Source: Bacteroidota bacterium (GTDB taxonomy: Bacteria; Bacteroidota; Bacteroidia; B-17B0; Aurantibacillaceae). From it: a stretch of 64,000 nucleotides of DNA. This document shows, piece after piece, positions 15,763 to 24,057 of this stretch (the first letter of the stretch is position 1; every line of letters begins with the position of its first letter). Below the pieces are notes generated by a model. It made no database searches and was not told the DNA's origin. It saw nothing but the letters and a program-made list of their open reading frames with translations. The stretch covers positions 18,638-82,637 of the forward strand of contig PLYA01000036.1 of assembly GCA_003153315.1 (NCBI GenBank), in the 5' to 3' direction. The position numbers were made by a program, and so were the translations under genes.

Positions 15763-17136
15763 CTATGACCAAACACTATGTGGTTTAATAACCTTGTGCG
15801 GAACGGTTAAGAAGTTTTTAAACCAATGGGCTGATTCTTTTAAAACCCGTTGTTGATTCTCAAAATCAACATATACCAATCCAAAGCGAGGAGAATAGCC
15901 TTCTGCCCACTCAAAATTATCGGTAAAGCTCCAGCTAAAATAACCCTCTACTTTTACGCCTTCTTGCTTGGCTTTTAATACCTGCTGTAAATACCCTTTA
16001 TAAAAATTTATTCTCTTTATATCATTCACTTTCCCCTTTACCAACTCATCATGAAAAGCAGCGCCATTTTCAGTAATGTATATTTTCTTTATGCCCGGGT
16101 ATTCGTTATACAGTTTTAAAACGTGATAAATTCCTTCAGGGTAAATCTCCCAGTTCATGGCAGTAAGCGGCACGTTTCTCTTTTCCGCTTTCACAATGGA
16201 TGCTTTAAAGAAAGGCGTAAAGATTGAATGCTTAACAACCTCACGGGTATAATTTTGTACGCCTATAAAATCAAAATCAAAGGCAAGTAGTTTTTCATCT
16301 TCTGCCTTCATGTATTTCTCTATCCTATTAATCAGCGGAATTTTTTTGAAAGGATATCCCAAACCCAGCGTAGGTTCTATAAATAACCGATTTAATAAAA
16401 CATCTACTCTGCACGCAGCTTCCACATCTTTTTCACTATTGGTATAAGGATGCACATGCGAAGAGGAAAAAGTTGTGCCAATGTTTGCAGTTGAATGTAA
16501 GTTTCTAATAACCCTACCCCCTTCTGCCTGGCAAAGCGTAACATGATGTACAGCAGCCAAGAAATTAGACAAGCCTTTTCTTCCCGGTGCGTGTATCCCT
16601 AAAAAATAACCCGCACCTGTAAAAACCAAAGGTTCGTTTAATACCATCCAGTTTTTAACACGGTCACCAAAGTGCTTGATGCAAACAGCCACATATTCGG
16701 TAAACCACCCTACAACATCGCGGTTAGTCCATCCGCCTTTTTTTTCTAATTCAAGCGGAAGGTCCCAGTGATATAAAGTTATCCAAGGAGTAATTCCTAA
16801 TTCAAGACAATGATTAATCAATCGATTATAAAAATCAACACCTTTTAGGTTTACTATCCCATGTCCGTTAGGTAAAATGCGCGCCCATGCAATAGAGAAA
16901 CGAAAATTCTTTATGCCAAGGCTTTGCATAAGTTTTAAATCATCCGAATAATGATGATAGAAATGACAGGCTACATTGCCATTATGGTTTTGGGCTATCT
17001 TTTTCTTTTTGTTCGAGAACTCATCCCAAATAGATAAGCCTTTTAAATCGGCATCATGCGCTCCTTCTGTTTGGTAGGCAGAGGAAGACACTCCCCAAAT
17101 AAAATCTTTGCCAAAATCTTTGCTGTGAAGGTTCAA
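15763..17136 (-). CDS. Glycoside hydrolase family 1 beta-glucosidase
   Basis: The 457-aa protein has no signal peptide, so it is probably cytoplasmic. The GH1 (beta/alpha)8 barrel is complete: FIWGVSSSAYQTEG at the N-terminus, acid/base glutamate in WMVLNEPLVF, nucleophile glutamate in IYITENGAAF, and EGYFSWSFTDNFEWAEGY near the C-terminus. It retains beta-glycosides. It is the last gene of a minus-strand operon with a glycosyltransferase (12-nt gap) and a metallophosphoesterase. The partners suggest a role in handling a glycolipid or small glycoside in place of polymer degradation; that link is inferred. Confidence 0.93.
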   Translation of the reverse strand: MNLHSKDFGKDFIWGVSSSAYQTEGAHDADLKGLSIWDEFSNKKKKIAQNHNGNVACHFYHHYSDDLKLMQSLGIKNFRFSIAWARILPNGHGIVNLKGVDFYNRLINHCLELGITPWITLYHWDLPLELEKKGGWTNRDVVGWFTEYVAVCIKHFGDRVKNWMVLNEPLVFTGAGYFLGIHAPGRKGLSNFLAAVHHVTLCQAEGGRVIRNLHSTANIGTTFSSSHVHPYTNSEKDVEAACRVDVLLNRLFIEPTLGLGYPFKKIPLINRIEKYMKAEDEKLLAFDFDFIGVQNYTREVVKHSIFTPFFKASIVKAEKRNVPLTAMNWEIYPEGIYHVLKLYNEYPGIKKIYITENGAAFHDELVKGKVNDIKRINFYKGYLQQVLKAKQEGVKVEGYFSWSFTDNFEWAEGYSPRFGLVYVDFENQQRVLKESAHWFKNFLTVPHKVIKPHSVWS

Positions 17137-17148
17137 GAGGAGTTCGAA

Positions 17149-18165
17149 TTAATCTGAAAAAGTATGACTGTGTTTATTATGAACCTGATCGTCCACTATC
17201 TGTTCTAAAATATCAGCGGTAATATCCGGGTAGTTTACTTCAACAACTTTTCCATTAGTAAGCCAGTTATCAATATGGTACGCATGTTTCTTTTTAAGGC
17301 TTTTCATAACAGGCACGCCCATTGTTTTTAATACGGTTGCGTTACAAATCTGTTCATATTGTGCTTTCATTGGGATCACAAGCAGTTTCTTTTTTAAATG
17401 CAGCGCTTCAGATGTAGCACCAAAGCCTGCTGCACAAAGCGTACCACTACAAGAAGCAAGGCTCTTTAAAAACGCAACCTGATTAATAGGTTGTATATAC
17501 ACGTTCTTATGCTTTGATGCCGTTTTGTTATGTTTAGAAAACACTTCCCATTTCACATCTTTAAAACGACTAAGGTTTTTGATTAATCTTTCATCATCAT
17601 AAGCGGGTAGGTAAACGGTATAATGCCCCTTATCCGTAACGTCTAATTGGCGTATCTCTTTTCTGATAACGGGTGTGAATATGTTTTGTGCAAAGCTTTT
17701 AAACTGAAAACCGTATTGAGCGGTAGAAGGCGCATAGTGTTTTAGCACAAACATACCAACGCGGTCTTTTTCTTTGGGTTGAGGTACACGTGGAGACAAA
17801 GTAGCGCATTGATTACTTAGCGCAATGCAGGGCATTTTTTTCATGTGAGTAGCCCAAGCCGAAACAGGTTCAAAATCATTGATGACAAGGTCGTAATTAT
17901 CTATAGGTAGTTGCCTTATCTCCTTCATTAAACGAAAGGTATTGCTTTTTAAATACGTTTTCATGTAATCAATACCACCCTTTTTGCCAAACACAAAGCT
18001 TAAGCCTTTAAACTTATACTTCACGTCAAATGGTAGTTCAATATCTGCCTGAATGCCGCTAACCAAAATATCTGTCTTACCCAGTTTTTTAAGATGGGGG
18101 ATTATTTCTATAGCTCTACTCAAGTGGCCATTGCCGGTAGCTTGCACGGCATATAATATCCTCAT
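17149..18165 (-). CDS. MGT/MurG-like glycosyltransferase (GT-B fold)
   Basis: The 338-aa protein begins MRILYAVQATGNGHLSRAIE, the glycine-rich acceptor loop of GT-B enzymes that act on lipid acceptors (MurG, MGD synthase). The C-terminal half has CAAGFGATSEALHLKKKLLV and the donor-site PMKAQYEQICNA, the usual nucleotide-sugar pocket arrangement. It belongs to the conserved family often annotated simply as glycosyltransferase in Bacteroidota. It overlaps the upstream phosphoesterase gene by 4 nt (ATGA) and precedes the GH1 gene by 12 nt. A glycolipid product is plausible. Confidence 0.8.
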   Translation of the reverse strand: MRILYAVQATGNGHLSRAIEIIPHLKKLGKTDILVSGIQADIELPFDVKYKFKGLSFVFGKKGGIDYMKTYLKSNTFRLMKEIRQLPIDNYDLVINDFEPVSAWATHMKKMPCIALSNQCATLSPRVPQPKEKDRVGMFVLKHYAPSTAQYGFQFKSFAQNIFTPVIRKEIRQLDVTDKGHYTVYLPAYDDERLIKNLSRFKDVKWEVFSKHNKTASKHKNVYIQPINQVAFLKSLASCSGTLCAAGFGATSEALHLKKKLLVIPMKAQYEQICNATVLKTMGVPVMKSLKKKHAYHIDNWLTNGKVVEVNYPDITADILEQIVDDQVHNKHSHTFSD

Positions 18166-19016
18166 TCTACGGCCGGATTAATCTTAAACTCACTTAACAA
18201 ATTATCAAATAATTCTTCGGGAGTTAAGTATGCGTTGTTGTCTTCTTTCAGCGCAATGCTTTGTGCAATTGGGTCTTCCTGATATTTATAAAGAGACCAG
18301 GCTTTATCATTGTATTCAAGCGCAGTTAAATTCTCTACCCAATCGCCCGAATTAAGATACATAATCTCCCCTTTGGCAGTTTTCATTTCTCTAATTTCGG
18401 GCTGATGTATATGTCCGCAAACAGCATAATGATACCCATTTGAGATGCCGATATCAGCCACTGTATCTTCAAAGTTATTGATAAACTTAACGGCGCTTTT
18501 TACGTTGTTTTTTATTTTTTTAGATAAGGATATCTTACCGTAACCCATTTTTTCTGAAAAAAAGTTCACAACCCTGTTAAGCACAATCAGCGCATCATAG
18601 CTATGTCCGCCCAGTTTGGTAAGCCATTTAGAGTATTGCATGGTTACGTCAAACACATCGCCATGAAATATCCAGGCTTTTTTTCCATCTAAGTTTAAGA
18701 GTACTTTGTTTACTATTTTTAGTCCGCCAAGTTTAAAGCCCACAAACTTTCTTAGTAACTCGTCGTGATTGCCGGTAACATAATATATTTTTGTGCCTTT
18801 GCCGAGCAACTTAGTAATTTGTTTTACTATCTGCATGTGCGATTTTGGCCAATAACGTTTACTAAACTGCCATATATCAATTATATCGCCGTTTAGTACC
18901 AGTATTTCGGGCTTAATAGATTTCAGATATTGCAACAGCTCTTTGGCATGACTACCATAGGTACCCAAATGCACATCAGACAAAACCACCAACTCAACCT
19001 TTCTTCTTTTAGCCAT
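18162..19016 (-). CDS. Calcineurin-like metallophosphoesterase (LpxH/UDP-diacylglucosamine hydrolase-like)
   Basis: The start at 19016 (MAKRRKVELVVLSDVHLG) is preferred to an upstream in-frame ATG at 19067, because homologues begin just before the first metal motif. All metallophosphoesterase motifs are present: SDVHLG, LNGDIIDIW, VTGNHDEL, WIFHGDVFD and CGHIHQPE. The 284-aa length and spacing fit the Bacteroidota LpxH-like group, which hydrolyses a nucleotide-linked lipid or related phosphodiester. It is first in the operon with the glycosyltransferase, strengthening the case for an envelope-lipid pathway. Confidence 0.85.
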   Translation of the reverse strand: MAKRRKVELVVLSDVHLGTYGSHAKELLQYLKSIKPEILVLNGDIIDIWQFSKRYWPKSHMQIVKQITKLLGKGTKIYYVTGNHDELLRKFVGFKLGGLKIVNKVLLNLDGKKAWIFHGDVFDVTMQYSKWLTKLGGHSYDALIVLNRVVNFFSEKMGYGKISLSKKIKNNVKSAVKFINNFEDTVADIGISNGYHYAVCGHIHQPEIREMKTAKGEIMYLNSGDWVENLTALEYNDKAWSLYKYQEDPIAQSIALKEDNNAYLTPEELFDNLLSEFKINPAVE

Positions 19017-19166
19017 GGAATTGCTTTTTAAAAGGTAAGAAACTAAAGATAAACAGGCGAAGCACAAGGCATTCGCAGAAGTATAAAATACTTGGTCTGG
19101 ATTTTTTCTTTGTTTGTGCCATGGTTATATTTTTATATAGCAAAGAAAGTTTTTAGAGTTTACTCT

Positions 19167-19286
19167 AATGTTAAGCCTACGTTAAGAAAATAAATTCTAT
19201 AAACAGATATATGTTGATGACCGTTATAAAACAATACCCGTAAAAGTAAAGAAAACCAAGGTTGCCAATGTTAAGGTAACGTTAAG
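19167..19286 (+). promoter_or_regulatory. Paired GTTAAG direct-repeat sites, 100 bp apart
   Basis: The 380-nt gap before the 19399 gene contains AATGTTAAGCCTACGTTAAG at 19167-19186 and AATGTTAAGGTAACGTTAAG at 19267-19286, exactly 100 bp apart. Each is a direct repeat GTTAAG-N5-GTTAAG with an 11-bp step, the geometry bound by dimers of OmpR/PhoB-type response regulators. They lie about 230 and 130 nt upstream of the start codon. The rest of the gap is AT-rich with the promoter at 19345-19373. Confidence 0.6.
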
Positions 19287-19344
19287 CTTTTGTTATTAAA
19301 ACATTAAGGAAACCCTAATTAATTAACAAAACATTCAATTAGTT

Positions 19345-19373
19345 TTTGTTTACTATAAATTTTAATACATTTA
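19345..19373 (+). promoter_or_regulatory. Promoter of the 19399 secreted-protein gene
   Basis: TTTG at 19345-19348 is followed after 17 nt by TACATTTA at 19366-19373, one base from the TANNTTTG consensus. It is 25 nt from the start codon. Confidence 0.5.
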
Positions 19374-19398
19374 GTCCTTTAATTTTAAACTGTTTTTT

Positions 19399-20070
19399 AT
19401 GAAAAAGCAAATTCTTATAGGGGCAATTGCCATCGCATCATTACCTGTTTTCGGACAAGAAATTAAAGTAAAAGAGGGGAATGCCAGTTTTAGTAATGGT
19501 AATCATAATTCATTATCGGTAACACTATATGTAACCGACATCAACATGGTTGAGAAAGAATGGAAGAGTCAGTTAAAAAGTTTTGGGTATGATAAAGCCA
19601 GCGAAAATAAAGATGAATACTTTTTTGATAATGTGCTTTTTAAAAAAATGAGTGCAAATACCGTTGATGTATATTCTAAAGTTGATGAAGCAAAAGGAGA
19701 TAAGGCAGTTGTGCTAACGGCAGCTTACGATTTAGGGGGGGCTTATTTAAGTTCATCAGATCATAAAGACCAGTTTAACTACTTGAAAACCATGATGCAC
19801 GATTTTGCCGTGAAAACATCTCAGGATGTGCTTGATGACCAGATTAAAGATGCCGGAAAAGCATTATCAAGCCTGCAAAGCAAACAAAACTCTTTAGAAA
19901 AAGATAATAGGGGCTTAGCTGATGATATTACCAACTATAATCAAAAAATTAAAAAGGCAAACGACCAGATAGAGCAAAACAAAAAGGATATTGAAGTTAA
20001 AAAAGGGGAAGTTACTGCTCAGCAAAAAGTACTTGATGGTATAAAAGCCAAAAAAGAATCTATCAAGTAA
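19399..20070 (+). CDS. Secreted coiled-coil protein of unknown function
   Basis: The 223-aa protein begins with a clear signal peptide (MKKQILIGAIAIASLPVFGQ, cleavage after the GQ). Residues 30-150 form a compact alpha/beta region (SVTLYVTDINMVEKEWKSQL, VLTAAYDLGGAYLSSSDHK) and residues 150-223 a long lysine/glutamine-rich coiled coil. I do not recognise a named family, but the layout is known among hypothetical periplasmic proteins of Bacteroidota. The unusual promoter region with paired GTTAAG sites suggests two-component control. lepA follows 39 nt later but has its own promoter box. Confidence 0.8.
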   Translation: MKKQILIGAIAIASLPVFGQEIKVKEGNASFSNGNHNSLSVTLYVTDINMVEKEWKSQLKSFGYDKASENKDEYFFDNVLFKKMSANTVDVYSKVDEAKGDKAVVLTAAYDLGGAYLSSSDHKDQFNYLKTMMHDFAVKTSQDVLDDQIKDAGKALSSLQSKQNSLEKDNRGLADDITNYNQKIKKANDQIEQNKKDIEVKKGEVTAQQKVLDGIKAKKESIK

Positions 20071-20085
20071 ACTCCAGCTTTTACT

Positions 20086-20093
20086 TATATTTG
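20086..20093 (+). promoter_or_regulatory. Candidate -7 element of lepA
   Basis: TATATTTG matches the TANNTTTG consensus 17 nt before the lepA start codon. No clear TTTG -33 box is seen at the usual distance, so the call is tentative. Confidence 0.45.
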
Positions 20094-20109
20094 CCGCCTT
20101 ATTCAAGAA

Positions 20110-21900
20110 ATGAAGCACATTCGTAATTTTTGCATTATTGCCCATATCGATCATGGGAAATCCACACTTGCCGACAGGTTATTGGAATATACCAACACCA
20201 TTTCTAAACGCGATATGCAAGCTCAGGTGCTTGATGACATGGACTTAGAGAAAGAAAGAGGTATTACTATTAAGAGTCATGCCATACAAATGGATTATGA
20301 ATTAAACGGACAGAAATACGTTTTTAACTTAATTGATACCCCCGGTCACGTTGATTTTAGTTACGAAGTTTCTCGCTCTATTGCTGCCTGCGAAGGCGCT
20401 TTGCTTATTGTAGATGCCGCACAGGGTATACAGGCTCAAACCATTTCTAATTTGTATCTTGCTTTAGAACATGATTTAACCATTATTCCTATCCTTAATA
20501 AAATAGATTTACCAAGTGCCGAACCTGAAATGGTTAAAGACCAGATTGTGGATTTATTGGGTTGCAAACATGAGGAGATTATGGCTGCATCCGGTAAAAC
20601 CGGTATGGGTGTGCACGAAATTTTAGAGCAAATTGTTCATCGCATTCCTCCACCTAAAGGAGATGAGAATGCTCCTTTACAGGCTCTTATATTTGATTCT
20701 GTTTTTAACTCTTTCCGTGGTATTATAGCTTATTATCGTATTTATAATGGTTGTTTAAGAAAAGGAGATAAAGTAAAATTTGTAAACACAGGTAACGAAT
20801 ATAATGCAGATGAAATTGGTGTATTGCGTTTAAAGCAAGAGCCTAGAGATATTGTAAAAACAGGCGATGTAGGTTATATCATATCCGGTATAAAAGAAGC
20901 GCGGGAAGTAAAAGTGGGCGATACCATTACTACAGTTGCGAATCCTTGCCCAGAAGGTATTCAGGGCTTTGAAGATGTAAAGCCTATGGTATTTGCCGGC
21001 ATTTATCCGGTTGATACCGAAGATTATGAAGAGCTGCGTTACAGCATGGAAAAGCTTCAGTTAAATGATGCTTCTCTTACCTGGGAACCTGAAAGCTCTG
21101 CTGCACTTGGCTTTGGTTTTCGTTGCGGGTTTTTGGGCATGCTGCACATGGAGATTGTACAAGAGCGTTTAGAGCGGGAGTTTAACATGACGGTTATTAC
21201 TACTGTGCCTAACGTATCCTATATAGCCTATCTAACTAATGGAGATGTGGTTACCGTTAATAACCCAAGTGATTTGCCCGACCCCGGACGTATTGATTAT
21301 ATTGAAGAGCCTTATATTAAAGCGGCTATTATTACCAAATCTGAGTTTATCGGACCAGTAATGAGTTTGTGTATTGAAAAACGCGGACAAATAGTTGGGC
21401 AAAACTACTTGACGGCAGACAGGGTGGAATTACTTTTTGAATTACCGCTTGGCGAGATAGTATTTGATTTTTATGACCGTTTAAAATCTATCTCAAAGGG
21501 CTATGCTTCTTTTGATTATCACCGGACAGGTATGCGCACATCTGATTTGGTGAAGCTTGATATTTTATTGAATAGTGAACAAGTTGATGCTTTATCGGCC
21601 CTTATTCACAGAAGCAATGCGCATGAGTTTGGTAAAAAAATCTGCGAAAAACTAAAAGAACTTATCCCCCGTCAGCAATTTGAAATACCTATACAAGCTG
21701 CTATTGGTGCTAAGATTATTGCCAGAGAAACCATACGAGCTATCCGCAAAGATGTTACTGCCAAGTGTTATGGTGGAGATATATCGCGTAAACGTAAATT
21801 ACTTGAAAAACAAAAAGAAGGTAAAAAACGTATGCGCCAAGTGGGTAGTGTAGAAATTCCGCAAAGTGCCTTTATGGCTGTGCTTAAGTTAAATGATTAG
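20110..21900 (+). CDS. lepA: Elongation factor 4 (LepA)
   Basis: The 596-aa translational GTPase back-translocates or remodels stalled ribosomes. G motifs: [15 protein letters not shown] (G1, residues 10-24), RGITIKS (G2), [11 protein letters not shown] (G3), [10 protein letters not shown] (G4) and ASGKTG (G5). The LepA-specific C-terminal domain is present ([20 protein letters not shown] then KRMRQVG). The length equals the family norm and all motifs are intact, so this is a functional core gene. Confidence 0.97.
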   Translation: MKHIRNFCIIAHIDHGKSTLADRLLEYTNTISKRDMQAQVLDDMDLEKERGITIKSHAIQMDYELNGQKYVFNLIDTPGHVDFSYEVSRSIAACEGALLIVDAAQGIQAQTISNLYLALEHDLTIIPILNKIDLPSAEPEMVKDQIVDLLGCKHEEIMAASGKTGMGVHEILEQIVHRIPPPKGDENAPLQALIFDSVFNSFRGIIAYYRIYNGCLRKGDKVKFVNTGNEYNADEIGVLRLKQEPRDIVKTGDVGYIISGIKEAREVKVGDTITTVANPCPEGIQGFEDVKPMVFAGIYPVDTEDYEELRYSMEKLQLNDASLTWEPESSAALGFGFRCGFLGMLHMEIVQERLEREFNMTVITTVPNVSYIAYLTNGDVVTVNNPSDLPDPGRIDYIEEPYIKAAIITKSEFIGPVMSLCIEKRGQIVGQNYLTADRVELLFELPLGEIVFDFYDRLKSISKGYASFDYHRTGMRTSDLVKLDILLNSEQVDALSALIHRSNAHEFGKKICEKLKELIPRQQFEIPIQAAIGAKIIARETIRAIRKDVTAKCYGGDISRKRKLLEKQKEGKKRMRQVGSVEIPQSAFMAVLKLND

Positions 21901-21930
21901 GTTTCCCTTTATATAAAACCAACCTCTTAT

Positions 21931-22827
21931 TTAACTCTTTACGGGCAAAATCATCTTCATTCTTGCCTTTACAATAGCATTGGCAAGTATTACGCAGAGA
22001 ATAATAAAGGTGCCTATATAAAAAGAAGTGGTCATGTGTTCGGTTGATGGCCATATTAAAATGGCAAAAAATATTCCGTAAACGGTTTCTAAATTTACAG
22101 TTAGTGTTACCGTAAACGGACTCAGTTTTTTAAGTAAGTTGGTACTTGCCACAAACGGAAAAGCTGTGCCTACTACAGAAAATATAGCCAAGAAAAAGAA
22201 ATCGGCAGAAGAGATAATAAAGAACTCTTTACTAAATTCTCCTGTAAAGAAAAGATAAGCAGTAAGGCATATCAATCCCCCACTTAATTCATAAAAGGTA
22301 ATTTGTTCGGAACTGGTATTGCGCACCAACACGCCATTCCAAACCGTAAATAAAGAAGAGGTTAGGGCCGCCAGCATCCCGAAAATAAAACCTAAATAGT
22401 AATGTATCTCCACCGTAAATATTAAAGAGATAGCGCCTATAATAAGCAATCCGAAAAGGATTTCATACCACACTATTCTTCGTTTATAAAATATGGGTTC
22501 TATAATAGAGGTAAATAAAGTTCCGGTAGAGAATGCCACCAGCGTAACCGATACATTAGAAACTTTAATGGCATTATAAAAACAAAACCAATGAAATGCC
22601 AATACCGCACCAATGGAAAAGAGGATAAGGAATTTCTTTCTGCTTACTTTTAAGTCTGACTTTTGTGAAGTAAAGAAAATCAGCAATGTTATAACTGTCA
22701 TTAGCATACGAAACCAGACCAATTGAAAAGCCTGTACAGATATGGCTTTCCCAAGTATAGGACTCCAACCCCAAATAAAAACAATAAAGTGTAAAAGCAG
22801 TTGAGGTTTACTAATGTTCTTAAACAT
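21931..22827 (-). CDS. EamA/DMT-family transporter
   Basis: The 298-aa protein has ten hydrophobic segments in two EamA halves: the first ends around GAVLAFHWFCFYNAIKVSNVS and the second around VGTAFPFVASTNLLKKLSPF. That is the drug/metabolite transporter (10-TMS) layout. Substrates of these carriers vary widely (amino acids, nucleosides, metabolites) and nothing nearby indicates one. The gene stands alone on the minus strand, divergent from the cysteine desulfurase gene. Confidence 0.85.
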   Translation of the reverse strand: MFKNISKPQLLLHFIVFIWGWSPILGKAISVQAFQLVWFRMLMTVITLLIFFTSQKSDLKVSRKKFLILFSIGAVLAFHWFCFYNAIKVSNVSVTLVAFSTGTLFTSIIEPIFYKRRIVWYEILFGLLIIGAISLIFTVEIHYYLGFIFGMLAALTSSLFTVWNGVLVRNTSSEQITFYELSGGLICLTAYLFFTGEFSKEFFIISSADFFFLAIFSVVGTAFPFVASTNLLKKLSPFTVTLTVNLETVYGIFFAILIWPSTEHMTTSFYIGTFIILCVILANAIVKARMKMILPVKS

Positions 22828-22901
22828 GATGGCGAAATTAATGTAATTTTGAAGTGCATTGCAATCAGTGAAAATAAAATATAAACGATGAACTAATCAT
22901 C

Positions 22902-24056
22902 ATGCTTCAGGATTTGATTTACCTTGATTATAACGCCACTACACCGGTTGATGAAAGGGTGGTAAAAGAAATGTTGCCTTACTTTACAACTCATTTCGGG
23001 AATGCGGCAAGCAAAACACATCCCTTAGGTTGGCAGGCAGAGGCTGCGGTTGATAAAGCCAGAAAACAAATAGCATCGTTCATTAATAGTGAAGAAAGCG
23101 AAATTGTTTTTACATCTGGTTCTACCGAAAGTTGCAACCTAGCTATTAAAGGTACGTTTGAAAAGTATCAAACAAAAGGTAATCATATTATTACTATCGC
23201 TACCGAACATAAAGCGGTTATAGATACCTGTGCCTCGATTGAAAAACGAGGGGCTGTTGTTACTTATCTTCCTGTATCCCCAGAAGGGTTGATTGATTTA
23301 GATGAATTAAAAAACCACATAACAGATAAAACTATTTTAGTTTGTGTAATGCTTGCTAATAACGAAACGGGAGTTATACAACCCATGCAGCAAATCGCAG
23401 AAATAGTACACGCACATAAATCTCTTTTGTTTTGCGATGCCACACAGGCTGCCGGAAAAATGATGATTGATGTAAACGAGCTTGGTGTTGATTTACTTTG
23501 CCTTTCTGCACACAAGTTCTACGGCCCAAAAGGCATTGGTGCTTTGTATGTAAGAAGAAAAAAACCGCGTGTGGTTTTGCAGGCACAAATAGATGGCGGA
23601 GACCACGAACATGGTTTGCGCTCGGGTACACTTAACGTGCCTGCTATTGTTGGCTTTGGTAAAGCCTGCGAAATTGCTCAACGTGAACTATGGGATAACA
23701 ACACAAAATTATCTGCTTTGCGCGCTAAAATAGAACATCAGTTGTTGGATATAGAAGGGGTTCGCATTAATGGAAGTACCCGCTACCGCTTATATAATAC
23801 TACCAATATTTGTTTCAGTGGCGTTAAAGCCGAATTACTTATATCTAAAATAAACCATAAACTTTGTGTGGCGGCTGGTTCTGCCTGTACATCGGCTTTA
23901 GCTCAACCATCGCATGTTTTGAAGGCAATGGGTTTAAGTGAAGCTGACTGTTATTCTTCTATACGTTTTAGCTTAGGAAAGTATAATACAGAGCAGGAAA
24001 TTGAAACAACCATCTCCTTAATTAAGGAGATGATTGAAAAACATTTTACTGTTTAA
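22902..24056 (+). CDS. Cysteine desulfurase (NifS/IscS family)
   Basis: The 384-aa PLP enzyme mobilises sulfur from cysteine as a persulfide for Fe-S clusters or tRNA thiolation. It starts IYLDYNATTPVDERV; H103 is in the THxxEH-like TEHKAV block, the Schiff-base lysine K205 is in LSAHKFYGPKG, and catalytic C329 is in AGSACTSALAQPSHVL. The active-site loop and RSGTLNVP segment place it in the NifS/IscS (group I) class. No iscU or other Fe-S genes are adjacent. It converges on clpB with a 1-nt gap between the stop codons' outer bases. Confidence 0.92.
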   Translation: MLQDLIYLDYNATTPVDERVVKEMLPYFTTHFGNAASKTHPLGWQAEAAVDKARKQIASFINSEESEIVFTSGSTESCNLAIKGTFEKYQTKGNHIITIATEHKAVIDTCASIEKRGAVVTYLPVSPEGLIDLDELKNHITDKTILVCVMLANNETGVIQPMQQIAEIVHAHKSLLFCDATQAAGKMMIDVNELGVDLLCLSAHKFYGPKGIGALYVRRKKPRVVLQAQIDGGDHEHGLRSGTLNVPAIVGFGKACEIAQRELWDNNTKLSALRAKIEHQLLDIEGVRINGSTRYRLYNTTNICFSGVKAELLISKINHKLCVAAGSACTSALAQPSHVLKAMGLSEADCYSSIRFSLGKYNTEQEIETTISLIKEMIEKHFTV

Positions 24057-24057
24057 T

